From [Muricauda] lutisoli (nom. illeg.) (lineage in GTDB: Bacteria > Bacteroidota > Bacteroidia > Flavobacteriales > Flavobacteriaceae), in the NCBI RefSeq assembly GCF_017313105.1, contig NZ_JAFLND010000001.1:806001-870000 (forward strand): a stretch of DNA of 64,000 nt, read 5' to 3'. A program made the translations under genes and the position numbers. Shown here one piece after another: positions 55,201-62,538 of the stretch (its first letter is position 1; each line of letters starts with the position of its first letter). Under the pieces are notes generated by a model, which saw nothing but the letters and a program-made list of their open reading frames with translations, was not told where the DNA came from and searched no databases.

Positions 55201-55428
55201 ATGGCATCTATAATTATTAAGTTCGTTCTAATTCACTTAACGGTGGGCTGTATCAGAGGAGGGTACAGATACCTTATGATTAAAAAACACCAATACAATT
55301 ACTATCACCACTCCATGAAAATTGTAGGTAGATTGGCTCACAATTGGTTATATGGCACCTTCAATTCAACAACCCTTCTCATTTCAATCTGCTTGACTAT
55401 TTTGGTATTTATCATCTCCATAGGCTGA
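55201..55428 (+). CDS. Small membrane protein
   Basis: A 75-residue protein with two hydrophobic helices (SIIIKFVLIHLTVGCI and TLLISICLTILVFIISIG) and a basic, His/Tyr-rich centre. It begins 8 bp after the YYC gene and probably shares its transcript. A TTG at 55189 overlapping the previous stop is an alternative start. No family is recognised. Confidence 0.6.
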   Translation: MASIIIKFVLIHLTVGCIRGGYRYLMIKKHQYNYYHHSMKIVGRLAHNWLYGTFNSTTLLISICLTILVFIISIG

Positions 55429-55497
55429 TAAGACATATCCCGATTCAGAATAACTGTGTTGATTTAGGCTTCTTAATCGGTCAAACTTTTTATGTCT

Positions 55498-56739
55498 TCA
55501 TTTTAATGGACTTACTGCATTCGACCTGACTTTTTCCTGGAAACTCAGTTTCTTTTTCAATAACTGCATATCCTCACTGACTTTCCGGTTCAAAATTTTC
55601 GCATAATGTTGTGTGGTTCGGAGTGATTTATGCCCTAACATTTTACTTACAGATTCAATGGATACACCATTGGAAAGGGTTACTGTGGTTGCAAAAGTGT
55701 GTCTGGCCAAATGAGTGGTCAGGTGTTTTTTGATTCCGCTAAGGTCCGCTATTTCCTTTAAATAGGCATTCATTTTTTGGTTGGTCAATACTGGTAGCAC
55801 CTTTTTATCTACAAGTAAGGGACTGTGCTCGTATTTTTCGAGTATCATCAATGCAGTGGGAAGAACAGGAATGTTGCTTTTGGTTTTTGTCTTGGTACGT
55901 TTGGTATTTATCCAAAGATCTCCATCAATTCCTATCACAAAATCATCATGTGTCAGTTTTTTTACATCTGCATAGGCCAATCCGGTAAAACAACAGAAAA
56001 CAAAACAATCCCTTACATGCGCCAACCGTTCATTTGTAAAAGGATGATCCATTAGTCGTTGAAGCTCTTCATCAGTCAGGAATTCCCGTTCTACAGTTTT
56101 TAATCGTGCTTTCCAATTGGCAAAGGGGTCTGTTTTGATCCAACCATTGGCATAAGCGATTCTAATGATCTTTTTAAAGTTCACCACATATTTGATTGCC
56201 GTGTTATGGCTGCACTTTCTTTTTGTCTTTAGATAATATTCGAAACCGGAAATAAAGGAATGATCCACATCTACGACAGGAATATCTTTCTTTCGAAGCT
56301 CGTTCTGTAAATATTCGGCCAAATGACTTTTTGCGGTTTTGTATCGTTCTGCTGTGCCAGGAGCAAAATCTTTCCCAACTAATTTTTCAACCCTGTCATT
56401 ATGTTCTTGAAAGATTTCCAATAACATTTTTGAGGGCTTATCCACACCTAGGTAAGAATTTTTAAGTGAAACAGCGGTCAATGGTCGGCCCTTGTCTTTC
56501 AATCTATCTGCATGCCGAAAAAGGTCGGTACGTATTTTCATTAATTGCGAATTCAGTTGACGTACTTCTTGGGAGAACCCCAATACCTTTCCATTGGTGG
56601 CATCCCAGGTGTTGGGGTAAATTTTGCGACCTGTGCTGAACTCCGAACGCTTTCCATTTACCGTGATTCTGATGTAGATCATTGCTCGACCTGCTTTATC
56701 GGTTTTGTGCTTTTTGATGTAGAATAAGAGAGATAACAT
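55498..56739 (-). CDS. Tyrosine recombinase (integrase) of the element
   Basis: A 413-residue site-specific integrase: N-terminal arm-binding domain (YIKKHKTDKAGRAMIYIRITVNGKRSEFSTG), SAM-like core-binding domain (about 110-215) and catalytic domain. HLARHTFAT gives the HxxR box, LGHKSLRTTQHYAK the His and nucleophilic Tyr, and KTKTKSNIPVLP the beta-hairpin Lys. The first catalytic Arg box reads CFTGLAYADV, with Ala where the canonical Arg stands, as in a number of Bacteroidota integrases. It faces away from attR, 250 bp from the tRNA-Ser repeat. Confidence 0.94.
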   Translation of the reverse strand: MLSLLFYIKKHKTDKAGRAMIYIRITVNGKRSEFSTGRKIYPNTWDATNGKVLGFSQEVRQLNSQLMKIRTDLFRHADRLKDKGRPLTAVSLKNSYLGVDKPSKMLLEIFQEHNDRVEKLVGKDFAPGTAERYKTAKSHLAEYLQNELRKKDIPVVDVDHSFISGFEYYLKTKRKCSHNTAIKYVVNFKKIIRIAYANGWIKTDPFANWKARLKTVEREFLTDEELQRLMDHPFTNERLAHVRDCFVFCCFTGLAYADVKKLTHDDFVIGIDGDLWINTKRTKTKTKSNIPVLPTALMILEKYEHSPLLVDKKVLPVLTNQKMNAYLKEIADLSGIKKHLTTHLARHTFATTVTLSNGVSIESVSKMLGHKSLRTTQHYAKILNRKVSEDMQLLKKKLSFQEKVRSNAVSPLK

Positions 56740-56740
56740 A

Positions 56741-56853
56741 AAAGGGACACCTATTTTAACATTGTTCTCCTTGAAATTAGTAAAAAAAAATTAAAATTTA
56801 ATCCTCGTAATGTATTGAATAACAATATTTTAACTGATATTAGGTGTCCCTTT
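56741..56853. repeat. Inverted repeat upstream of the integrase gene
   Basis: AAAGGGACACCTA (56741-56753) and TAGGTGTCCCTTT (56841-56853) flank an AT-rich stretch, with a further related TAGGTGACACC at 56866. The GGGACACCT core also occurs at the left end (41693-41702), so these are candidate integrase or excisionase binding sites that also cover the integrase promoter. Confidence 0.6.
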
Positions 56854-56869
56854 TTGGCGAGATTGTAGG

Positions 56870-56889
56870 TGACACCGAATTGGGCACCT
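56870..56889. repeat. Right arm-type integrase site candidate
   Basis: TGACACCGAATTGGGCACCT matches the left copy at 41683-41702 at 17 of 20 positions and lies about 100 bp inside attR. Confidence 0.6.
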
Positions 56890-56901
56890 ATTAGGATGAA
56901 A

Positions 56902-56919
56902 TCAAATGATATCATTTGA
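56902..56919. repeat. Perfect 18-bp palindrome near attR
   Basis: TCAAATGAT abuts its exact reverse complement ATCATTTGA between the right arm-like repeat and the tRNA terminator. A dimeric DNA-binding protein site (excisionase or regulator) is a reasonable guess. Confidence 0.55.
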
Positions 56920-56934
56920 CATCAAAAAAAATAA

Positions 56935-56965
56935 AAACCCTGTAAATCAATAATTTACAGGGTTT
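56935..56965. terminator. Terminator between attR and the integrase region
   Basis: The perfect 13-bp stem AAACCCTGTAAAT (56935-56947) / ATTTACAGGGTTT (56953-56965) with a 5-nt loop lies 26 bp after the tRNA-Ser 3' end. Being element DNA, it replaces the host terminator that the insertion moved to 41573. Confidence 0.8.
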
Positions 56966-56988
56966 CTTGTTTTGAGATGGTGTCTCTC

Positions 56989-57003
56989 AGCGGAGGAAGA
57001 GGG
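56989..57003. repeat. attR: 15-bp repeat at the tRNA-Ser 3' end
   Basis: AGCGGAGGAAGAGGG, identical to attL at 41608-41622, covers the 3' acceptor strand and discriminator base of tRNA-Ser. Confidence 0.85.
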
Positions 57004-57075
57004 ATTCGAACCCCCGGAGGTGTGACCCTCAACAGTTTTCAAGACTGCCGCATTCGACCACTCTGCCATTCCTCC
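56991..57075 (-). tRNA. tRNA-Ser(UGA)
   Basis: An 85-nt class II tRNA on the minus strand. The acceptor strands GGAGGAA and TTCCTCC pair, the anticodon loop CTTGAAA gives UGA, a long variable arm (TTGAGGGTCACACCTC region) marks serine, and the T-loop GTTCGAATC is canonical. CCA is not encoded. It is the integration site of the element, and its 3' end is reconstituted by the repeat. Confidence 0.95.
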
Positions 57076-57085
57076 TAAGCGGGTG

Positions 57086-57115
57086 CAAATATATAAAGCT
57101 TTTTGTTATCCCAAA
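57086..57115 (-). promoter_or_regulatory. Promoter of tRNA-Ser
   Basis: On the minus strand TTTG (57112-57115) and TATATTTG (57086-57093) are 18 bp apart, an excellent match to the Bacteroidota TTTG / TAnnTTTG promoter, ending about 10 bp before the mature tRNA 5' end. Confidence 0.75.
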
Positions 57116-57229
57116 AGACCTTTTTGCATTATTGTTTAATTCACTGGTTCAAATCATTTTACATCAACTGTATAAAAGTTTGTAAAAATCAGTTGGTGGG
57201 TTAAAAACAATGGTCATACCTTTGTTTTT

Positions 57230-58036
57230 ATGCTAGAATGGTACCACTATTTGCTTTTGGTGGCTGTAGGTTTTGCGGTCGGATTTATAAACACTGTAGC
57301 AGGAGGTGGGTCTTTGTTATCATTGCCCACACTCATCTTTTTAGGCTTGCCGCCCGCCGTGGCGAACGGTACCAATCGAGTCGCTATTGTTATCCAAACA
57401 GCCATGGCAACCGCCGGTTTTAAGAGCAAGGGCATTTCCACCTACCCCCTTAATATATATTTGGGAATAGCTGCCTTTTTGGGATCTATTATAGGGGCCT
57501 ATATTGCCGTGGATATAGATGGGGAAACCTTTAATAGGATTTTGGCCATTGTAATGCTGGCCGTAGTGCTCATTATCATATTTAAACCCAAGATGAGGGT
57601 GGGGGAATTAGAGGAACGGCTTACAGGCAAATATCTTTGGGTAAGTTTGATCGTATTTTTCTTCTTTGGAATTTATGGAGGTTTTATAAACGCCGGTCTT
57701 GGTTTTTTAATGATGTTGTTCATGCATTTTTACAACCGAATGAACTTGGTTCGGGTCAATGCCACCAAAGTTGCGGTTGTGTTTATATACATGTTGGCCG
57801 CCTTGGCCGTTTTCGCCTTTAATGATAAGATTGATTGGAAACTGGGGTTTATACTGGCCATCGGTAACGGTTCGGGAGCATGGTTCGCCAGTAGGTTCTC
57901 CGTAAAAAAAGGGGATGGATTTATAAAAACATTTTTAGTGGTTGCCGTAATCGTGATGGCTGTCAAACTATGGTTTGGAGACCAATTAATGGATTGGATC
58001 TGCAACTATATTCTAAGTGATGATTATTGTAGTTGA
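57230..58036 (+). CDS. TauE/SafE family anion permease
   Basis: A 268-residue membrane protein of about eight helices with family repeats (GFAVGFINTVAGGGSLLSLPTLIF near the N-terminus and YGGFINAGLGFLMMLF in the middle). It belongs to a different subgroup from the TauE protein at 34670. The substrate is unknown. It begins right of the tRNA-Ser and lies 21 bp before the aminotransferase gene. Confidence 0.9.
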   Translation: MLEWYHYLLLVAVGFAVGFINTVAGGGSLLSLPTLIFLGLPPAVANGTNRVAIVIQTAMATAGFKSKGISTYPLNIYLGIAAFLGSIIGAYIAVDIDGETFNRILAIVMLAVVLIIIFKPKMRVGELEERLTGKYLWVSLIVFFFFGIYGGFINAGLGFLMMLFMHFYNRMNLVRVNATKVAVVFIYMLAALAVFAFNDKIDWKLGFILAIGNGSGAWFASRFSVKKGDGFIKTFLVVAVIVMAVKLWFGDQLMDWICNYILSDDYCS

Positions 58037-58057
58037 ATAATTTTTTGATAAAGTAAT

Positions 58058-59251
58058 ATGCCTGGATTTGAACTTTTTGGAGACAAGGAAAGAAAAGAAG
58101 TACAAGATGTAATGGACTCTGGAGTGCTGATGCGCTATGGGTTCGATGGTATGCGCAACGGACATTGGAAAACCAAGGAACTTGAAGCAAATCTGTCCAA
58201 GCGTATGCAATCTAAATATACTCATGCCGTAAGCAGTGGTACGGCAGCATTGACGGTTGCATTGGCAAGTGCCGGCATTGGAGCGGGGGATGAAGTAATT
58301 ATGCCCACCTTTACCTTTGTTGCCAGTTTTGAATCCATTCTAGCCCTCGGGGCCGTGCCGATTTTGGTCGATATTGACGACACCCTTACCTTGAAGCCCG
58401 AAGCGGTGGAAAAAGCCATCACACCCAAAACTAAAGTGGTAATGCCCGTGCATATGTGCGGTTCCATGGCCAATTTGGACGCTTTGCAGGCCATTTGTGA
58501 CAAACATGGGCTCTTGTTGCTCGAAGATGCTTGCCAAGCTATTGGCGGCACTTACAATGGAAAACCTTTGGGCAGCATTGGCGACCTTGGATGCTTTTCT
58601 TTTGATTACGTAAAAACCATTACCTGCGGAGAAGGAGGGGCGGTAATTACAGATAATAAAAATTACTACGAAAATGCACATAAATACTCCGATCACGGTC
58701 ATGATCATGTTGGAAATAATCGAGGAGCAGAAGAACATCCATTTTTAGGATACAATTTCCGAATCTCCGAGATGAATGCTGCTGTAGGAGTAGCCCAATT
58801 GGCCCGATTGGATGAGTTTGTCGGCATTCAAAAAAGGAATTATACCATTTTAAGGGAAGCATTGTCAACTATTTCTGAAATTGTTTTTAGAACGGTGCCC
58901 GATGGAGGCGAGGAGAACTATTCTTTTCTCAATTTCTTTTTGCCAAGTGGGGATTTTGCCCAAAAAACGCATCAAGCTTTGAGCGAAGTTGGTGTTGATG
59001 GTTGTTTTTATTGGTACAACAACAATTGGCATTATTACAAAAAGTGGGAGCATTTGACCGAAATGAAATCCTTGGGCAGGCTACCAAAAGATGTCCAAGA
59101 GTCTTTGCCCGATTACAGCAAGGCTGATTTCTCCGAATCCGATAAATGGATGTCCAGAAATATTTCCTGCTTGATCAAATTAGGATGGTCGGAAGAGGAA
59201 GTAACCGATCGGGCCAGTAAAATGGTGGAGGCTATTAAGTCGGTTCTTTAA
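58058..59251 (+). CDS. DegT/DnrJ/EryC1/StrS aminotransferase, KdnA-like
   Basis: A 397-residue PLP-dependent sugar aminotransferase. LLLEDACQAIGG and CFSFDYVKTITCGEGGAVITDN (PLP Lys in the latter) are the family motifs. N-terminal MPGFELFG, central HMCGSMA, SDHGHDH, NFRISEMNAA and GCFYWYNNNWHY closely recall KdnA, which makes 8-amino-3,8-dideoxy-octulosonate for lipopolysaccharide; this is from memory and not proven. The partner dehydrogenase KdnB is not in the window. Confidence 0.85.
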   Translation: MPGFELFGDKERKEVQDVMDSGVLMRYGFDGMRNGHWKTKELEANLSKRMQSKYTHAVSSGTAALTVALASAGIGAGDEVIMPTFTFVASFESILALGAVPILVDIDDTLTLKPEAVEKAITPKTKVVMPVHMCGSMANLDALQAICDKHGLLLLEDACQAIGGTYNGKPLGSIGDLGCFSFDYVKTITCGEGGAVITDNKNYYENAHKYSDHGHDHVGNNRGAEEHPFLGYNFRISEMNAAVGVAQLARLDEFVGIQKRNYTILREALSTISEIVFRTVPDGGEENYSFLNFFLPSGDFAQKTHQALSEVGVDGCFYWYNNNWHYYKKWEHLTEMKSLGRLPKDVQESLPDYSKADFSESDKWMSRNISCLIKLGWSEEEVTDRASKMVEAIKSVL

Positions 59252-60387
59252 TATTTTACATACTCCACAATCTCCAGGCCGTAACCTACCATTCCCACAC
59301 GTCGGGTTTGACCGGAATTGGTCAATAATCGAATCTTCGATATATTAAGGTCGTGCAAAATCTGAGCACCGATACCAAAATCCTTGTTGTCCATTTCAAT
59401 TTTGGGCGCTTTGCTTATGCCTTCCTTTTGTAATTTTTTGAATTCGGATAACCTGCTCAACAAATTCATGGATTGGTTGCCTTGATTTATAAAGATCATG
59501 GCGCTTTTTTCCTCCTTGTTCAAAGCATCGAACATACGTTGTAAGCCTTCGTCCGGATTGTTGGTCAAGGTTCCCAACATATCGTTGTTTACCAACGTAG
59601 AGTTGATGCGGGTCAGTACGGGTTCACCACTTTTCCAATTTCCTTTGAGCAAAGCAATATGGACTTGGTCGTTGGTGGTTTGTTGGTATGCCCGTAATCT
59701 AAACTCACCAAACCTGGTGTTTATGGTAAAGGCTTCTTTAAGTTCGATCAAGCTATCATGCTCCATGCGGTAGGCAATCAAATCCTCTATGGAAACAATT
59801 TTAAGATCGAACTTTTTGGCGACTTCCAGTAGTTGGGGGAGTCTGGCCATAGAGCCATCCTCGTTCATAATTTCCACAATTACCCCAGCAGGTTCCAATC
59901 CGGCCAGTCGTGCAAAATCAATCGCGGCTTCGGTGTGCCCTGTTCTGCGCAAAACCCCTCCTTCTTTAGCAATTAGGGGAAAAATGTGTCCTGGTCGCGC
60001 CAATTCATGTGGCTTTGTAGTTTTATTGGTGAGTGCGAGAACCGTTTTTGCTCTGTCAGCTGCCGAAATTCCTGTGGTTACCCCATTGCCCCTTAAATCT
60101 ACGGAAACCGTAAAGGCCGTCTCCAACGGGTCGGTATTGTGGTTTACCATTTTATGGAGTCCCAAATCCCTGCATCGCCCTTCGGTAAGTGGGGCACAGA
60201 TAAGTCCTCGACCATGGGTGGCCATAAAATTGATGGTTTCAGGGGTAATCAGTTCAGCGGCTGCCAAAAAATCACCTTCATTCTCCCTGTTTTCATCATC
60301 TACAACAATAATCACTTTACCTTGTCTAATATCGGCAATGGCTTCTTCTATGGCATTTAGCTGTATTTTTTTGTCTTTGGCGATCAT
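59248..60387 (-). CDS. ribB: Dihydroxybutanone-phosphate synthase with degenerate GTP cyclohydrolase II half (RibBX-like)
   Basis: A 379-residue protein. Residues 1-205 are an intact RibB (VDDENRENEGDFLAAAELIT, GRGLICAPLT, HTEAAIDFARLAG) making the four-carbon precursor of riboflavin. The C-terminal half keeps the RibA fold (PVLTRINSTL, DFGIGAQILHDLNISKIRLLTN, GYGLEIVEYV) but lacks all three zinc Cys (NNDMLGTLTNNPDEG where SLRCDCG-type sequence is normal) and the catalytic Arg region (FINQGNQSMNLL for RGQEGRGIGL). GTP cyclohydrolase activity is thus unlikely. Confidence 0.92.
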   Translation of the reverse strand: MIAKDKKIQLNAIEEAIADIRQGKVIIVVDDENRENEGDFLAAAELITPETINFMATHGRGLICAPLTEGRCRDLGLHKMVNHNTDPLETAFTVSVDLRGNGVTTGISAADRAKTVLALTNKTTKPHELARPGHIFPLIAKEGGVLRRTGHTEAAIDFARLAGLEPAGVIVEIMNEDGSMARLPQLLEVAKKFDLKIVSIEDLIAYRMEHDSLIELKEAFTINTRFGEFRLRAYQQTTNDQVHIALLKGNWKSGEPVLTRINSTLVNNDMLGTLTNNPDEGLQRMFDALNKEEKSAMIFINQGNQSMNLLSRLSEFKKLQKEGISKAPKIEMDNKDFGIGAQILHDLNISKIRLLTNSGQTRRVGMVGYGLEIVEYVKY

Positions 60388-61883
60388 TGGTCTTCAGCTT
60401 CTTTTGCTTTCTTTTTAAATATTGATTTGATGCGGTCAATAAAATGACCAAACCCGATTAATCCTTTGTCTGCAGTGGCACGTCTGGTCAACGATATGCC
60501 CAAGGGCAACATGATCAATGTGGGGAGCCACGCCCCTAAGGCAGGGTGAATGTTTCCTTCTTTGGCATAGTTACCTGCAAAAACCCCAATAAAATAATAG
60601 GTCAAAAATAAGATGATTGCAACCACCATGGGCAATCCCAGCCCTCCTTTACGGATTATGGCCCCTAAAGGCGCTCCTACAAAGAACAAAATAATACAGG
60701 AAAGTGCAAGCGCGTATTTTTGGTGAAGCGATAAAATATGACTGTTATAGAACTTATACCTACTTTGCAGTTCGTCTTTTTTGGCAACTACTGTGTTTAA
60801 GATACTGGAAACCTCGTTTTGGGCTTTTTTCATTACTTGAATCTGCTCCCACTGCACTAAACTCTTGATGAACTCATCTATAGTTTTAATGGAATCTTGT
60901 TTGGCCTCTTCTATAGTGTCTCGCTTAATGGCCTCCAAGTTTTTCTGGGTACTGTCTTGAGGTACGGTATTTTGAAAAGCTCCCATGCGATTCACTACGT
61001 TTTTGGAGAATGCCGCTACTTTTTCCAAGTTGTTTTCACGGAGAGAATCAATATCCTTGATGAGTCGCCCTACGTTTTTCATCTTATTGGTGGTGATATT
61101 TTGATCCTCTTCCAAATCTTGTTCATTGAGCTCCGAAATGTCAATATTAATGGTATAGGTTTCGAAATTCGACTTAGCAAAAGGCTGTTTCCGCTTTTCT
61201 TTGGAGTCTTTCGGCAAAACTTCCTCATAATAATGTCCATCCTTCAATACCAGTTGAATAATATCGGATTCCTCACTACTGATCAATTCCCCCGATTTTG
61301 CCTTGATCACCGTGTTGTTGATGTTCTGCTCTGTTTTTTTATGGATGATGACATTGTCCAAAAAACGGTCTTGCTCTCCGTATTTTTTATCCACTTTGAT
61401 GTTCATTCCCTCGCCAGTCCCTTCAAAATCACTGAAAACCCCTTCGGTGATGGCAGCCGCGGGCTTTACTTTAGCGATATTTCGCCTAAGGTTGAACATT
61501 TTTTGCTCAGATTTCGGTATCACATCATTTGCGAAAAAGAAGGTGACCAAACCTAAGAAGAGTACAAATACGATTAGACTTCGCATCCCACGTTGGAGCG
61601 ATATCCCAGATGCTTTCATGGCGGCAAACTCGTAGTTTTCCGCAAATGTACCAAAGGTAAGGATGGAGGAGAGGAGTACCGTAAGGGGCAGCACCTTGTC
61701 CACCAATGTAGGGATAAAGTAGAAAATAAACTTGCCAATAATAACCATGCCCAGTCCTTTTCCCGCCAAATCATCGATGAACAGCCATATTCCCTGAAAG
61801 ATGAATATGACGATCAGAATGAAAAAAGAACTGAAGAAGTTGTAAAGAAATCTTCTTAGTATATACTGATCAAGTATTTTCAA
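60384..61883 (-). CDS. LptF/LptG (YjgP/YjgQ) family permease
   Basis: A 499-residue inner-membrane protein of the LptBFGC lipopolysaccharide exporter. It has helices near 10-120 (KILDQYILRRFLYNFFSSFF, VIPKSEQKMFNLRRNI), a large periplasmic jelly-roll-like region (about 135-390) and C-terminal helices (ALALSCIILFFVGAPLGAIIRKGGLGLPM). Whether it is LptF or LptG cannot be told. It overlaps the ribB start by 4 bp. Confidence 0.9.
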   Translation of the reverse strand: MKILDQYILRRFLYNFFSSFFILIVIFIFQGIWLFIDDLAGKGLGMVIIGKFIFYFIPTLVDKVLPLTVLLSSILTFGTFAENYEFAAMKASGISLQRGMRSLIVFVLFLGLVTFFFANDVIPKSEQKMFNLRRNIAKVKPAAAITEGVFSDFEGTGEGMNIKVDKKYGEQDRFLDNVIIHKKTEQNINNTVIKAKSGELISSEESDIIQLVLKDGHYYEEVLPKDSKEKRKQPFAKSNFETYTINIDISELNEQDLEEDQNITTNKMKNVGRLIKDIDSLRENNLEKVAAFSKNVVNRMGAFQNTVPQDSTQKNLEAIKRDTIEEAKQDSIKTIDEFIKSLVQWEQIQVMKKAQNEVSSILNTVVAKKDELQSRYKFYNSHILSLHQKYALALSCIILFFVGAPLGAIIRKGGLGLPMVVAIILFLTYYFIGVFAGNYAKEGNIHPALGAWLPTLIMLPLGISLTRRATADKGLIGFGHFIDRIKSIFKKKAKEAEDQ

Positions 61884-61886
61884 TGC

Positions 61887-62534
61887 CTAGTTTCTTATGA
61901 TATAGTACCCTTTGTCCTCGTACTTTTTCTCGTCAAAGGTAAACAGAGTACTCGATATGGGCTGATTGGTTTTGAAAGAATTAACGGTAATGGTGGTTTT
62001 GGTTCCATTATTGCCCGTTTGAATCAGCTTGTAGATATGCTTTGTTTGCGTATCAATCCCCAATAAAACTGATTTGATTTCTGTGTTGGAATCAATCGGA
62101 ATCAATTTTACATATTGAATTTTTCTGCCACCTACATTTTGAAGAATGTCCCATTGGTAATTGTGTCCTGTTTTGTAAAAGGTCAACATTTTAGATGGGC
62201 TCACGTTGTCGTTATCCTCGTTTACGTCCTCAATGGTTACCTCCTCGTTTTCTGGAACCACGGTATATACTTTGTTTCCGTCGTACAATTGCTTGGCCCC
62301 GAAATAATTCAACAAATACTTTTCTCCTTGGAGTGTTACATTTCCGTTGGTTTCCTGTTTTAAATTGGCTTCAGTGTTTTCCAAAGTGGATTGGAAGTCA
62401 ATATAAATATTGTCGTAGCTCTGCACTTTGTTGTATACCTCGTCCAAAAGCTCTTTGGCCTTATCTGAGTTTTGTCCATAGGAAAATAGCCCTACTGTAA
62501 ACAATGTTATTAAAAGAATACTTTTCTTGATCAT
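61887..62534 (-). CDS. lolA: LolA-family outer-membrane lipoprotein carrier
   Basis: A 215-residue periplasmic carrier that shuttles lipoproteins to the outer membrane. A signal peptide precedes a LolA-like half-barrel (YIDFQSTLENTEANLKQETNGNVTLQGEKYLLNYFGAKQLYDGNKVYTVVPENEEV, given here only as position ~30-100). The start at 62534 is preferred; an in-frame ATG at 62552 overlaps the ftsK stop. It belongs to the ftsK-lolA-lptF/G-ribB row. Confidence 0.88.
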   Translation of the reverse strand: MIKKSILLITLFTVGLFSYGQNSDKAKELLDEVYNKVQSYDNIYIDFQSTLENTEANLKQETNGNVTLQGEKYLLNYFGAKQLYDGNKVYTVVPENEEVTIEDVNEDNDNVSPSKMLTFYKTGHNYQWDILQNVGGRKIQYVKLIPIDSNTEIKSVLLGIDTQTKHIYKLIQTGNNGTKTTITVNSFKTNQPISSTLFTFDEKKYEDKGYYIIRN

Positions 62535-62538
62535 GGTT

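Larger units (their letters stand above)
41608..57003. mobile_element. Integrative mobilizable element in tRNA-Ser(UGA), about 15.4 kb
   Basis: It is bounded by a 15-bp direct repeat, AGCGGAGGAAGAGGG, at 41608-41622 and 56989-57003; the right copy is the 3' acceptor end of tRNA-Ser. Inside are a tyrosine recombinase beside attR, an excisionase-like HTH protein, replication genes (primase-helicase, CHC2/Toprim primase), mobilization genes (MobC-like, relaxase, accessory membrane protein) and cargo. No type IV secretion genes are present, so it would need a helper for transfer. An IS110-family element interrupts it. Confidence 0.85.

Noticed and set aside
41284..57230. CRISPR arrays or defence systems in the mobile element.
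   Set aside because: I saw no regularly spaced direct repeats of CRISPR length and no recognisable cas, restriction-modification or toxin-antitoxin genes.
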